NCBI GenBank assembly: GCA_964036275.1
Contig: OZ038434.1
Location: 3,680,560-3,744,559, forward strand
Direction of reading: 5' to 3'
DNA: 64,000 nt
Source: Litoditis marina
Taxonomy: Eukaryota; Nematoda; Chromadorea; Rhabditida; Rhabditidae
Positions 36,501 through 48,617 of this stretch are shown in pieces; position 1 is the stretch's first letter; each line of letters starts with the position of its first letter. The notes beneath the pieces are model-generated. The model did not search any database, was not told where the DNA came from, and was given only the letters and a program-made list of their open reading frames with translations. The position numbers were made by a program, and so were the translations under genes.

Positions 36501-38888
36501 TCCCCGTGATTCTATATCACCAGAATTTCATGAAAAAAAAGTAGTAACTTGCTGGTTCACTCACCTTTTGAACTATTTCATTAACCATGCATGGAGTGAT
36601 GATTACTTCTTTTTCCAGGATTTTGACAACCGAGATTTGCTGCTCCTTCAACTCGCGTTTTTCGACATTGACTTATTGATCGAAAACATGGAACTTACTC
36701 ATTGTGGTATGATTCTGAAGTTGCAAACATCAAACGTGCACTATTATCCTTTTTTGAGAAAACGTGGAGAATTTCTATATAACCAATATTTTTTAAATAA
36801 ACAGCCTCAGAGAGTGGGAGGGAGGTCGCTATTCCGGAGAAACACTCCTTTATGGAACTCTCGTTCAGTTTTCTCTCTAAATTATGGAAAAATAAGTTAT
36901 AGTTTGATACTAAAATTCAATAAGAATCATCGAGAATAGCTCCAAGACAACCATTACCTTATTTTTTACAGCGCAACCATGTTTTTCTCTAATTTGTGAT
37001 TTATCTAGCCACTCGTCTGAATGGAGCGGTCGAACAGCTTAGATTCATGAAGTTTCTTTTCGGCGCCGCGCAAATCGAGTGGATCAGAAAAACGTTTCTT
37101 TATATAATCGACGTATTTTCAACGTTACTCGCACATTTCATTACAAGGTGATTTCATACTTTCTGAAATGGCATTCAAGAGCAAAATGAGGCGAATAAGT
37201 GAAACAAAATATTTAATGAGAGCAGGAACCATGTTGACGAGAAACCTGGGAGAAAAATTTATATTATAAAAACATTTGTTATAGGTAATACGATCGAGTC
37301 GAGTTGACTTTTGTTTTGTTAGTTTCACAGACACATGCATGCAACTTGAGCACCCTGAGCGAAGCAAAAAAAGAGAGGATTGAAAAAGAAATAGAAGGAG
37401 AGAAAGATTTTTCCCGACAGTAGAATATTTTTCCAGAAAGTCGAACCTTCTTGTTAAATATTCCGAGGAAGCGGAAGTTGGCCCTATTTGCTCAACTTTT
37501 CAATCAGTTGTGAACAATATGAGAAATTTATCGAAGGTGAATTGGAGGTATTTCGAAATTAAACTCGACAAAATTGAATAAATGATTTGTTTGGGACACA
37601 AATGCAAAATAAGCTTTCATTCTGGCCTCCTCTAACAATGTGAACTTTAGTTAGCATATTTGTCGCTGAAAATTCAAATTCAAATAATCTAATTATCGCT
37701 GAAAATCTAACCACCTGAAATTTCAGCACTAGGTGAGAATTATAAAAATCATCAAACTTTTCGAAGTGATATCTGTCAAACTTACAACAAATATATTAAT
37801 TGCATAGAAGTATTTTGATCATAGCAATCATTGAGATTATGTCCACGCAGAATGGACAAAGAGTAAATGAAAACTTACAACAAAGTAGTTTTGCAGGCTG
37901 TTTTCGAGTGTGAAATCGATCAAACCGGCGTGGAGAAGCTAGTGTTTTCCTTCCATATTGTCACCGTACTCGAACATGAACTAGACGTAGGTTCACGAAA
38001 CGATGGAAATACTTTTACTCTTCTTACTTTTCTCAATCAACATAAATTTATTTTTCATGTGTAAAAAACAAAAAAAAACAGCGACCGACATCTTTCAACC
38101 GAAACAATTTCCCAAGCAGTATCATACGCTAGACCGGATTGTCTGACAAAAAACTTCCCTGGGAGATTGACTGAGTGTCTGGTCACCAAACGGGTGACCA
38201 AGTACAATATTGTCGTTATTGGAGAGCGAAGTTGTCTTCGTGAACACTAGTAATCCAGGAATGACTTTTCAGATAACAATCGAAAAAGTGCGAGATCTAT
38301 GTTCGCCGCAACGCGACATGACAATGCAGAGGGAAACTATGCAGGAGGCACTAGAGAACCTCAGACAACTCAGTAGTTATCTCGAAGAGGTCCGGTCTTT
38401 ATAGGGGGTGGCCAAATCAGAGTTGTAGTTTGATCATGATGCACGCCATAATTCACAAGTTCCGACCAAATAGCAACGATATCAAACTACAAACACAGTG
38501 GGATTAAGCAAGATACACCGTAAACACTTGCTTCGAACAGATAAAAGAGAAAACCCTATATCGACACTACGTCGAGAAAAGATCGAAGTCGAATTGTAGT
38601 TAAATCTGCACACACATCACACTTATTCAGTTTAAATCTAGAATCACATCTTCGTTTTAAGTTTCATTCATTGGTTTCTTACCTTTCCTTGTGCTCATAC
38701 GGTTTCGTTATTGAATTCTTTCCATTTTCTATAATTTACCTCATTGTAAATGAATAAATTAATAAAGTTTGCAGAACTGTCTCGAATCGGCGGTGGAAAG
38801 TGGGAACTTGGACTCGTTGCGAAGTTTGGCCCAAACGATGGGAGCCCACAACGGGAGACTGGAGAGAATCATTCTCAGTTTGTCTTGA
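33595..38888 (+). CDS. fcd-2: FANCD2-like protein, C-terminal half
   Basis: Exons: 33595-33798, 34141-34204, 34403-34500, 34698-34763, 34849-35023, 35494-35565, 35691-35743, 35803-35927, 36186-36309, 36619-36706, 37009-37147, 37437-37536, 37897-about 37990, about 38120-38211, 38273-38389, 38775-38888. The order follows human FANCD2: LAQSWLQRHLEHYL for LNWFREIVNAF; a Lys/Ser linker (MRKQKKKSKSPKKKSNTSKS) for the KIRKKGKIERKQK segment; FSFRDVP for FFRELDIEV; LVFSFHIVTVLEHELD for FVVFFRVMMAELEKT; SYARPDCLTKNFPG for KYGRLFVEAFLKQ; VRDLCSPQRD; and last NCLESAVESGNLDSL for NCREAFWLGNLKNRDL. The start is uncertain because upstream sequence stays open. Exon 34849-35023 changes frame internally and two other junctions do not fit in phase, so decay or sequence errors are likely. 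Confidence 0.6.
38420..38503 (+). repeat. Short TGTAGTTTGATC-ended repeat, copy 1
   Basis: TGTAGTTTGATC at 38424 and ATCAAACTACA ending at 38491 form inverted ends of a 68-bp unit. Related copies with ATCAAACTACAAACACAG occur at 39815-39893 and, inverted, at 51957-52025. It lies in the last intron of the FANCD2-like block. Confidence 0.55.
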
Positions 38889-39180
38889 AGTGCAGTGGAG
38901 AAGATTGTACTAATTCTCTGTTTTCTGTTATCTTTCACCTTTTTTTTGACTATGTTGATCATTTTGCGATCGAATTACCGAATATAAAATGAAACTTAAA
39001 ATAGGATAAGCTTATGAGTATGGAAAGAAGGTCACAATACAAATAAAAACAATTTCTCTGTGATTGCAGGAATAGTATTTTGCAAGAAATGGAAAGAGAG
39101 ATTGGCATAGAAACATTCAATATTGTTTTTCTAATACTCTTTCACATTCGCTCACTCTATTTCTCTCCAAGTATCTCTAA

Positions 39181-39184
<4 letters not shown>

Positions 39185-39239
<55 letters not shown>

Positions 39240-39255
39240 TCTCTCTCTCTTTTTT
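39185..39255. repeat. (CT)n microsatellite
   Basis: Tract of about 35 CT dinucleotides with one interruption, in a longer pyrimidine-rich region reaching about 39390. Confidence 0.9.
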
Positions 39256-39389
39256 TTCCCCAGCTCTCTCACCCTCTCTCTGTTTTCCTCTGTTAATTCC
39301 TTTTCAACAGCTGTTTCTGCTTAGCTCTTCGAGCCGCCGCAAGCCTGTTCCACACTATATTTTCCTCTTTCCCTCTTTTCCTCTTTAAA

Positions 39390-39397
39390 TGACGTCA
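39390..39397 (+). promoter_or_regulatory. TGACGTCA site upstream of a start codon
   Basis: A perfect CRE-type palindrome 14 nt before the ATG of the small membrane-protein gene. It matches the cluster of the same octamer downstream of that gene. Confidence 0.5.
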
Positions 39398-39411
39398 CTG
39401 TTTCATTATTG

Positions 39412-40743
39412 ATGGATTGGCACACAGAGATTGATCCAAGTGAGTACGATTTATTGTCTATCATACACCTTTTCACACTAGAGTGAACACTTACAGTATC
39501 CAGTTTGAGCCTACATTGAAGTGTTAGAAGAACTTATTCAACTTCATGCAATCATGTTTGAGAGAGTTTTAGTAGCAATGAAACTACAGCTACGCATGCA
39601 GCATGAGATCGTACTTTCATTTACAACTCTATTTTTACAAAAAATATAAAATTATATGAAAAAAATTATAAAATTATAAAAATATAAAAATATAAAATTA
39701 TATATTAGAATATAGAATTTCCTATGTGAAAGCAGTATGGCAAAGGGAGAGTAAAGGGAGAACCATCGAATTTAACTCATCTACTAATCAAATGTGATCA
39801 AATTCCGATATAGCAATACTGCAGAATTGTTGCGCCATAATTCGCCCGCTCCAAGCAGAAAACACGGGATCAAACTACAAACACAGCGAGATAGACTAAC
39901 ATGTAACGTATTTTCCAGCTTCGGAAACGAGCGAGCCGTATGGCGGTGATGCCTTGTACACAAATCAAATTACAACTCAGAAATGATCATTCTAGACCAC
40001 TGACCCATATTTTCTATTCAAATCACAAACTTTTTCCCCACATATCAATTTTTATGTTTGTTCAGCTCCTTCGGGACGACTTGGTCACTCCTTCAGCAAG
40101 GATTTGGAATCGGTCCTCTTCGCAGTTTTTGCTTTTCTCTCTGGCGGAATTATATTGTTCATGATGTGTTTCGTGGTCACGAAATGTATGCAGTGTTACA
40201 AGGCACGAATTAGAAGGTACGATTGCTACAATTTGTTTCCATTCGCTCAATATCAATTCAAACTTTCCATCTCGCAGCGTCATAGGCCGATGTTTGTCAT
40301 GAATTAAATTTTTTTTTCTCTTATTTTATAGTTCATGTTTGCCTTCAAAATATTGTCGCCATCTTCTGAAAGTTTTGTTAGTTTCCTGCCTTTCGAGAAC
40401 ATCACCAACAACTTTTATTCTACTCTTTTTTACTTTATGTAGGATTTCAATTAGAAAGTGAAAAAAGATTCGAATATTTCTCAAAATAAATGCACGACGC
40501 TGTGTGCTCGCCACTCAGATGTTGACCACTGCACTGAAGAGAAAACTAGGGTAACTGATCAATGTTTCCATTATTTCATCAACTCCGATCAATAATCAAT
40601 AAATATACCATCGATATTCTAGAAAACGACGTCAGGCGATGGGTGACGACGATGATGACGATGAGTTGGCAGAGGCCGTTCTGGCGGGGGCATTCGAATC
40701 GTGTGACGATGATGAAGAACAGAGTCGACTCGTAGAACTATGA
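39412..40743 (+). CDS. Small single-pass membrane protein, 108 aa, unknown family
   Basis: Exons 39412-39439, 39919-39945, 40066-40216 and 40623-40743 join in phase (109 codons with stop). There is no signal peptide. The short hydrophilic N-terminus (MDWHTEIDPTSETSEPYGAP) is followed by one membrane span (VLFAVFAFLSGGIILFMMCF) at about residues 40-60. Next comes a cysteine- and arginine-rich juxtamembrane segment (TKCMQCYKARIRRKRR), then a strongly acidic tail (GDDDDDDELAEAV and CDDDEEQ). Charge distribution suggests N-outside, C-inside orientation, and the cysteines beside the membrane may be palmitoylated. A further upstream exon with a signal sequence is possible. I recognise no family. 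Confidence 0.55.
39815..39893 (+). repeat. Short TGTAGTTTGATC-family repeat, copy 2
   Basis: Shares GCCATAATTC and GATCAAACTACAAACACAG with the copy at 38420-38503. It lies in intron 1 of the small membrane-protein gene. Confidence 0.5.
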
Positions 40744-40914
40744 CGTCAATCGCTCAGATGACGTCACAGTGATGTCATCAAGTTGACGTCACTTTTTATG
40801 GATAAAGTCACTGTTCTAGATAATGACAGTCTTCTAGATGACGTCATTCCGCAGAGATAATATGCAGAGTGACGTCATTTTGAGTAGATGGAGTCGTTCG
40901 CCCAAATGACGTCA
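40741..40914. promoter_or_regulatory. Cluster of six perfect TGACGTCA (CRE) sites
   Basis: Perfect octamers at 40741, 40759, 40784, 40839, 40870 and 40907, plus a near match TGATGTCA at 40770, in 174 bp. TGACGTCA is the binding site of CREB/ATF bZIP factors. The first site overlaps the stop codon of the membrane-protein gene. The cluster lies about 1.7 kb downstream-side of the minus-strand basic-protein start and could be an enhancer for either gene, or a degenerate minisatellite. Confidence 0.6.
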
Positions 40915-41514
40915 CACTTTCCGATGTGGTTTGCTTGCGAATTTATCAAAACAAAAGTAGTCTTTAAGATGATAGGTGGTAGACTACGTCAATCTATGGG
41001 TCACTCAGAGCATAGGAAAGAACATTAGTCGGACTTGTTATAAATGAGACCTAACCTAGAACCCTAAAACCTAAAAGTGTGAGTTCTAGAAGACCCGACT
41101 GTACATACAACGATCTTGAGATTCTACGCATGTACTTGTGATATTTTCAGTACGCATTTTGTATTGCTCTCGCCTTATCCTCTTTCCTTCTTCGTTTGTT
41201 TGCTCGCAGATTTTGTAACTATCCATTTTTGTCAAGAGACGTGATTTGAAAACCACTATGAGTTGTATCGAGAGAGATATTTTGGATTTATAATGTATTT
41301 TTGTACAAATATAGTATTTACTTTTAGTCACGTAGGGTTCTGTAGTTTTCGACTGGTCCTCTCCTTACTACAATTTGTGTTTGTCAGATTAGCACAGTGT
41401 AATTGTTTATTCTGTTTTCGTGTTTTTCATTTTCAGTGTTTTTCATATGTACCATTCTTCTGAAAACAAGAAAACGATTTGACCCTGATTTATTTATCAG
41501 TCCTGATCTTCAAT
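40915..41514. other. Convergent intergenic stretch, no gene seen
   Basis: Lies between the stop codons of the small membrane-protein gene (plus) and the basic-protein gene (minus). No exon or repeat recognised. Confidence 0.5.
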
Positions 41515-42647
41515 CTATGTCTTACGGCTCTTCTTAGTCTTCAGGAACTGTCCGTTCTTCTTCCGCCAGCGACCAGCGGAGTCGCGGAAAGCTCCTGAAA
41601 AACAGAAAACGAAATAGGATAATTGCACGGCAACTATTTTAGTCGAGTATTTGAGAGACTACAAACACAAATAATATTATTAATCGTAGAATTTCGTATA
41701 ATAGAGAGAGATAGTAGAGGTAGAGGTTGTTCGTGCACTTTAAATCAGTTTTGCGCATTAGCGTGGCTGAACGCAGCGCAAGTAGGTTGGCGAGTTTCAG
41801 TAGTACTAACAAGTTTGCGCTCAGGGTTTTTGCGGCTGCCCGTGAATTGTATGTAACCATCTCAATACATTTTACTGGTTTTCTGATTAGGCTCAACCCC
41901 ACAATTACATTAGATGACAAATAGAGTACTGAAGTTCTTATCATTCGAAGAGTTCCTAACGTATCATTTAAGAAAAAAATCAAATTCAGAGAACCAAACC
42001 AAATCAATACTCACCAGGTGGCTTGCTGCTACGGCTTGCGGAGGAGGAGCGGTCGCCCGGATGACTTGCGCTACGACGCACTGTGCTTGTGGTGCTGGTG
42101 CGGATCGAACGAGGAGTGGCACTGCGGCTCGGGGAGCGGGTAGCCCTGCTGGCCACAGCACGAGACGATTTGCGACGACGCACCGCAGGCTTTCTCACGG
42201 GCTTAGGAGAGGGACTGAAACATATTCGAGTTATCGTAGATGGTATGACCGACTTTTCAGCAAGAGGGAAACTAAGACTACTTTTCAATGACATTTTTTG
42301 AAGAACATATATCATGATTTTCTCATCTACAAACAATCAGTTCAAAACTCTACTACTACAAAACTACACTACAAAACAAAACATTACACAGATAGATGGA
42401 GACATCTGAATATTGACTAAATAAAGCGACAGAAAGCAACCTATTCTAGTTCATGGTGGCGAAATCTGAACACTGAGCTCACACAATGGTAGAACTACTA
42501 ATAGACGACATTTGGCGAGAATAGGCAAAGAACAGATAGGTTGTACCTTTTGTGGCTTCTCGCCTCGGAGGGACTTCTAGAAAGGGACCGGTCCTTGACG
42601 GAGACATTCCTGGAGCGAGATACACGGGAAGAAGATCGACCAGACAT
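41515..42647 (-). CDS. Ser/Arg/Lys-rich small basic protein, 126 aa
   Basis: Exons on the minus strand: 42547-42647, 42015-42214, 41515-41594; phases agree and the total is 127 codons with stop. The protein starts MSGRSSSRVSRSRNVSVKDR and continues with SPSPKP, KPAVRRRKSSR, ATRSPSRSATPRS and HPGDRSSSASRSS. It ends with GAFRDSAGRWRKKNGQF and KTKKSRKT. Numerous SPSR/SRS sites suggest phosphorylation, and the composition suggests binding to nucleic acid. It could be a sperm nuclear basic (chromatin-condensing) protein or an SR-type protein without an RRM. There is no RNA-recognition domain. Very little sequence complexity, so homology is hard to judge. Confidence 0.65.
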
Positions 42648-44915
42648 CGGGTGAGTACAACGAGTAGAATGATTTTCTCATCCGGCGCCCACCTTTTATA
42701 CTGACCGATTTCCCGTTTTGCGGCCATTTTTACGTAGATGTGAAAAGGTTTGCAGGCGTTTTCCGGTTTCCAGACAGTGTTCCGTGCACTTTGTCACGTT
42801 TTTCTGGGAAGGAAACGAGAAAAGAGAGCTCAAATGTTGAGAACAGGATACTGTTTTCTCGTTGACCCTGTTTTCAAGCTGGTCGATTTGGAAACACGAA
42901 AAGCAAAAAGGAGTTCTTTCGAGTATAAGTTGTTTACGGAACCGAATTGATGATAGAAGCTTTTTCATAAATGATCCGTTCATTGGAACTCATTTAATAG
43001 TTCATCCTGACAGAATATAGGGCCCACGAAATACTTACAAGTACTACTTTTTCGCATAAAGTAGCGTAATAATGAATGATTGTTTTTCGCTATTTGTTGT
43101 AGTAAGGCAAAACGTCTTTTTTACTACAAATAGTTCTTTTCGTAGAATTAACCCCATTTAATTACTACGCACCAGGTTCTCTAAAGATTATTTGATCTCC
43201 TTGTCATTTTTTTGTTGAAATTTTCATGACAAATTTGGTATCATTAAAATTCTTTCCCATGTTCATTCTAAATCAGTGAACAAGGAATTAGAAATAGCGG
43301 TAATGAACAGTGATGTCAACTTACAGGGTTTTCTTAGCTGACTTTCAAACAAAACTAATAACTTAACTTCATACCAACAATAAATCACACTGAACCATCT
43401 TCGTTCCAAAAGTTTAGACCGCACAGGAATGTGAATGCTGTACTAGCTTTTTTAGGGCATCGACAAGGCTTTGTCTGTGAGATAAATCGACAATTTCAAA
43501 ATCTTTCATGAACTTTGAGATATTTTAGGATTATGTTTACTGCGAGTCTTCATATTACTACAGTGAAATATTTCTTAATGTACTAGATTTTCTCGTCTCG
43601 GATAACGTAACGAAAATGAAACTGAAGTGGAATAATAACAGTTCACTTGAATTATGTGAAGGACATGAGATTTCTCTAGATCTGTAGTCAATCCAAAGAC
43701 TAAATTCTCACGAACTTAATTTTTCGATTCTTTCAGTTGCACAATCTTCGGTCGAGTATGAGAAAATGCGCAATTTACCGTCATTTGTCGCATTTTCGCA
43801 CGGTTTCCATATCACATATATTAATTTCCTTTTTTACATAATCAGGAAATGTGTGTTCCTTGTGCTTCGTTGTCCAAGCGTTTAGTTCCACTGTGATCTC
43901 CTGCTTCATGATAAGCTGAGTAAAGATAACAAAATTAGAAAGTGCAACTAAACTTATAATATATATTCTTTTCCTATATGGCTTCTGAACCGTACCTGCA
44001 ACTGACCTGGGCCTTTACCACTCACAGTAAAACAAATTCGGAGCGTACAGAAAATGATTGTTACCTTCACGCCTGTTTACCCTTTATTGCACATAAAAGT
44101 ATAAAAGATGTTTTCTAATCTGCTGTGTTTGTCGTTTGAGTTTACCGCGTTGTAGTCGTATTCAGAAATTTTTGCTGTTTTTATCGAGATGCGATGTTTC
44201 ACTCTCTGTGGACCACAGTTGAATATGCTCATAATTTGACCACTGGTCTAGTGTTTATTCCCTCATCTAAGAATACAATTGACCCGGTTTTCTCCTAATT
44301 TGCAAATATATTTGTCCCCAACTCATGACTTAATCTTATTGTCGAGGTCACAATACAATTTACTATTATGGGTCATAACTAATTATATTCTTCTCTCAAA
44401 CATCTTTTTTACTCATTCTGAACAGTACTGCGTTATTCTGATCTCATAAAGTCATAATTTCAAAGAATTGGTTTAATTTACTATTCATCTAATAGATCGT
44501 TCGGTTTTTGCGGTTACAGCTCTTGCAAAGTAGGTGTTGGTCAAGAATATCCTGAGATGCTTTTGAGATGTCAATGCTTGCCAAGCTGAATCCAGAAGCG
44601 ATTCTCTAAAACATCAAAGTTGAAGTTGTCAGAATTTTCTGGAAGATCCTAAGTAACTGCTCTAACCCCGTTTCTTGCACAGTTGTCTGAAAATGCGGCG
44701 CGCAAACTTGAAACTCCGCTCACTCTCGTACTTCAAAAGTGGTTGCGTTCTATCGTTTTGAACCTTATTAATGCGGGTGATTGGAAACTTAGCGTCACGA
44801 AACCTAGAAACACAAAACATTGAAAGCACCTTTGCGCTGTGAGTTTTACGTTTCACGTGATTATGCTTCATCTGAACTAGTATTTCATGTATTTTCACTA
44901 GTAACATGGTTTCAG
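42648..44915. other. Intergenic stretch, no gene seen
   Basis: Divergent upstream region shared by the minus-strand basic-protein gene and the first srsx gene. AT-rich with no exon-like frame, apart from a GTTTCACGTGATTATGC fragment at about 44850 that matches the end of the CACGTGA MITE family. Confidence 0.5.
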
Positions 44916-47726
44916 ATGACCTTCATGGAAGTGGCTTTTTTGGTTGTTCCCTTTCCCTATGCTGTCATAGGAGTCTTCGGTATAATAGGCAATCTTTTCG
45001 TCATCTACGTCACCATCAGGAGTTGGTGGGTTCATTAGAATTGTCGTCTAATGGGGAAAAACTATTTGGACCTGGTCGTTGAACTATGAAGTTCTAATGT
45101 CGTGGTCACAAAACCGTGCAAGCCTATCCAGCTATCAGAACTCGATGTTCAAAATTCTGGGTGCTCAATTACGATGTCGAATTTGAAAATATCGAATTTG
45201 AATGACTTTTATAGTGTTCTAGGTGTGAAGAAAAACTTTCGCGTGTAGTTCTCGAATGGAACTTATATTTATCGGGAAAAAAATGTTCTTGAGTTTCCAC
45301 GCGTTATATATATCGGTACTGCTACGTAGTAAGGCTGTGTTTTTTTTAATAGAAAAAGATATACAATAAGCGAGTACTTGTTTGAAAAATGAAAAAAAAA
45401 ACTAGTGGATTTCAGTCGTCTCCGTTCGGCTTGTCATTACTTGATAGCCGCCGTGTGTACTGCTGATATGTTCCACTCCTCGGCTCCAGTCATTTCACTA
45501 TTTCTGCCCAGACTCATATCCAAAAGTAAGAAAATCACTAAAAAATAAAATATATGAAAATATAAAACCTGGAAACTTCAAAACTGGTTAGCCACACCAT
45601 CAGTCAACAAGATTTCGCAAGTAGTAAGTTGAGCAACAACTGGGGAGAGAAACGAAACAAAAATGATCTCAATACGAATATTTGCGAACTGTCCTGTGTT
45701 ATGAAACACTAAAACAGTATTTTGGCGATAATTGCAGGTGCTTGCTTCTTCGCCAAACTGCCAGCAATTGTCGGTGTGGTACCCGCAAATCTGCTAGTAC
45801 TTTTCTTGGGTCTCGACAGACTTTGTGCAGTTCTTTTTCCGACCAGGTACTTGTCCATGTGTTGTATATATATTTGTCTGAATACTTGTGAATGCTATCA
45901 ATGTCTCAACCGGTTAAACACATACCTAACACCGTAGCAAAATTGTGAAAGTGGTGAGCTCACCCTGATTGAGGGCCTGATCACCGTCTGGCCACATGGT
46001 TGCCAACTTTTCGTAATGGGGGTGCCCCAAATCTGAGTCATGTAGTGTTCAAATAGTTCAGTTCGGAGCTGACCTTTTCAGAAGACTTTGCTACGGCGCC
46101 TAATCTTCCTTAAAAATTTTCGATTGATCGAGTTTCGACTTTTTGAGTGGTCGTCACATTGTCAAATGTACACGTTTAATCGGCTGTTGTTATATTCTGA
46201 TGTGTTTCTCACGCTTTAGGTAACGCTTCATCCGGTTAGTATAGTATGCTTAACTTGCTACGTTGTAGTACCATGTTTCTTTTAGATACAGGATTGTGCG
46301 TGAACAGACCGTTGCATACATGGCGATAGTTCTACTGTGTCCCACAGCATTCACTGTGTTCGTCATACAGAAAGCATATCTTCAGTCAGATGATACAGTG
46401 TAAGTATGGGATAGGTAGTTTTTCAATTAACCGAAAAACTGAGAAAAAACTATGTTGTTGTATGCCTACTAAGAACCCTACAGTAGGATAACCAAACCTT
46501 GAGGTTTGTTTCAAAACGTGATTGTTATCCGAAGAGTTGTTTTTGCAGTAGATGCAAATCCCTATTGCAAATAGTGTTCGAAAACATTTTGCACAGAGTT
46601 CAATATTCAGCTTTATACATTGAAAAATCCGGCACTATTTTCTGTGAGAGTAGGAGAGTTTTCGACCATACGTACAAAGCAGCAATACAAGCATAACGAG
46701 ATCGGTTTGGTATTTGGACAAATCAAATACAGAATGTACCCAAATGGAAAAATGTCTAAAACATATACTAATTTTTTGCATCTTCTGTATAGTTTAAGAC
46801 CTGGTGTTTTCAGTGTCGTTTGCTCTGTTCCTGCCGCCCTAGGTCCAGAAATGCTAGCCTTGTATACGACTTCGACAATCGTACTAACAATATCCATCTG
46901 TATCGTTTACGGCGTGGCTTACACTGTGTTGCTGAAGAAAGATATCAGTGAGTTAATTGCAAACTAGAAAAAGACAAAAACCATAATTGATAGTCATACA
47001 AAACAAGGCTTCAACTGTATTTTTCAGAATGTAGCGTGAAATGTAGCGTAGATATTCAAGCTTACAACTGAAATGAGTCACGTGGAGCGTCAACGATACT
47101 TATGATGTATGTTTTTATTGTTCACAAGTACTCGTATGGTTCACATGCTCAACGTCTAGATACACTGCACTTGCAATTTACTGATGTTTCGAGTTGATAG
47201 TGGGTTTTCTAACGAATGAGACTTCAGAAGGACCAACTCGCAACGTCTTCAAATCGATCACGGTGACTGTTCTGGTGTTGGTGTGTGGCACATTCGTCAC
47301 GTCGCTCCTGGCGTCTCTTTCCACAAAACTTGACCTTTCTGAGGAGGCCAGGAGTCTAATGCAACTCTCCTCCGGACTTTTCGTCTTACTGGCAGCTGCC
47401 AGCAACATGCTGGTGTATTATTCAAACAGGTTAGACGAAATTTTATGTTTATCTGTTTCTCCTCTTTTTCTGTAGCTTCCACCCCCTTACTTCTCATTCA
47501 GTTCCTAATGAGACAATAGAAGAACGAGAACTTATTACATGAGAAGATGAAAAATGATGTTATTTGGTTGTCAACAATTCCGGAGCTAACTATGTTGCTC
47601 ATAACACCAAAAAAGCGGTCAATGATTCTTACAAATAGTTTTACATGTTACTCTTTGCAGTTCCCAATATAGAGAAGTGTTCCGTGAGCACATGGTGTGT
47701 ATTCGCCCCCGAGTAACTTCAAATGA
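44916..47726 (+). CDS. srsx-class chemoreceptor A, 280 aa
   Basis: Exons 44916-45025, 45416-45525, 45738-45846, 46286-46399, 46814-46947, 47228-47429 and 47663-47726; all phases agree. Seven-helix nematode receptor of the SRSX type, expected in chemosensory neuron cilia. TM1 GVFGIIGNLFVIYVTIRS, TM2 RLRSACHYLIAAVCTADMFH, the TM3 end LVLFLGLDRLCAVLFPTRY in place of DRY, TM5 STIVLTISICIVYGVAYTVL, TM7 SSGLFVLLAAASNMLVYYSN, then QYREVFREH at the C-terminal tail. It is shorter at the tail than copies B and C, because its frame stops soon after FREH while sequence beyond the stop still resembles the pseudo-exon at 49509. The ATG directly follows a TTTCAG. Confidence 0.8.
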
Positions 47727-47921
47727 GAATAATCCATCTATATTGGCTACTCGAACCGCATGGAGAAGATCGTGAATTGAAAACATTGATGTTGGTAAAT
47801 AACATATTAATCATTATACTAGTAGTACTATATACCTCAAGTGACTACACATCACGTGACGGAACTCTGCTCTAAAGTTTGTGAAGTTTAGTACAACAAT
47901 CATATGGTTGAATGAAGATCA

Positions 47922-48242
<321 letters not shown>

Positions 48243-48481
48243 CTTTTAAAGCAACTATTTAAACCTTGTATTACTTTATTGAGCAAATTACATATTCACA
48301 CACACATAAACCATTTATCATTCAGTGAGGTATCTCGTCGTACCTTCCTGAATCAGCAAATCCACGTACATCCCGACATCTCAATTCAAACTGCGTTTTT
48401 CGAACATACGGTCTCTTATCACACCTTGCCGGAAAAAAATGTCGTGAAATAGTGCGCAATGCGAGAGACGCTCGACGAAAT

Positions 48482-48617
48482 ATACTGGAAGTAAATTGAA
48501 CAGTCACGTAACGTTAACTTTCTAATTAGAAAACGTGCACTTTTTTATTGCACCAGTTCTGCTCTGAGTTATGCTGTGTTTATTATGTTTCACGTGATTG
48601 TGCAATTGACTACCACT
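48482..48617 (+). mobile_element. CACGTGA-ended MITE, copy 5
   Basis: GAACAGTCACGTAACGTTA at the left and ATGTTTCACGTGATTGTGCA at the right end; internal GAGTTATGCTGTGTTTA block conserved. Confidence 0.65.

Noticed and set aside
41639..42336. Other-strand and other-frame open frames over the basic-protein gene
   Set aside because: Shadows of the minus-strand exons; only the minus-strand chain joins in phase and ends with a sensible C-terminus.
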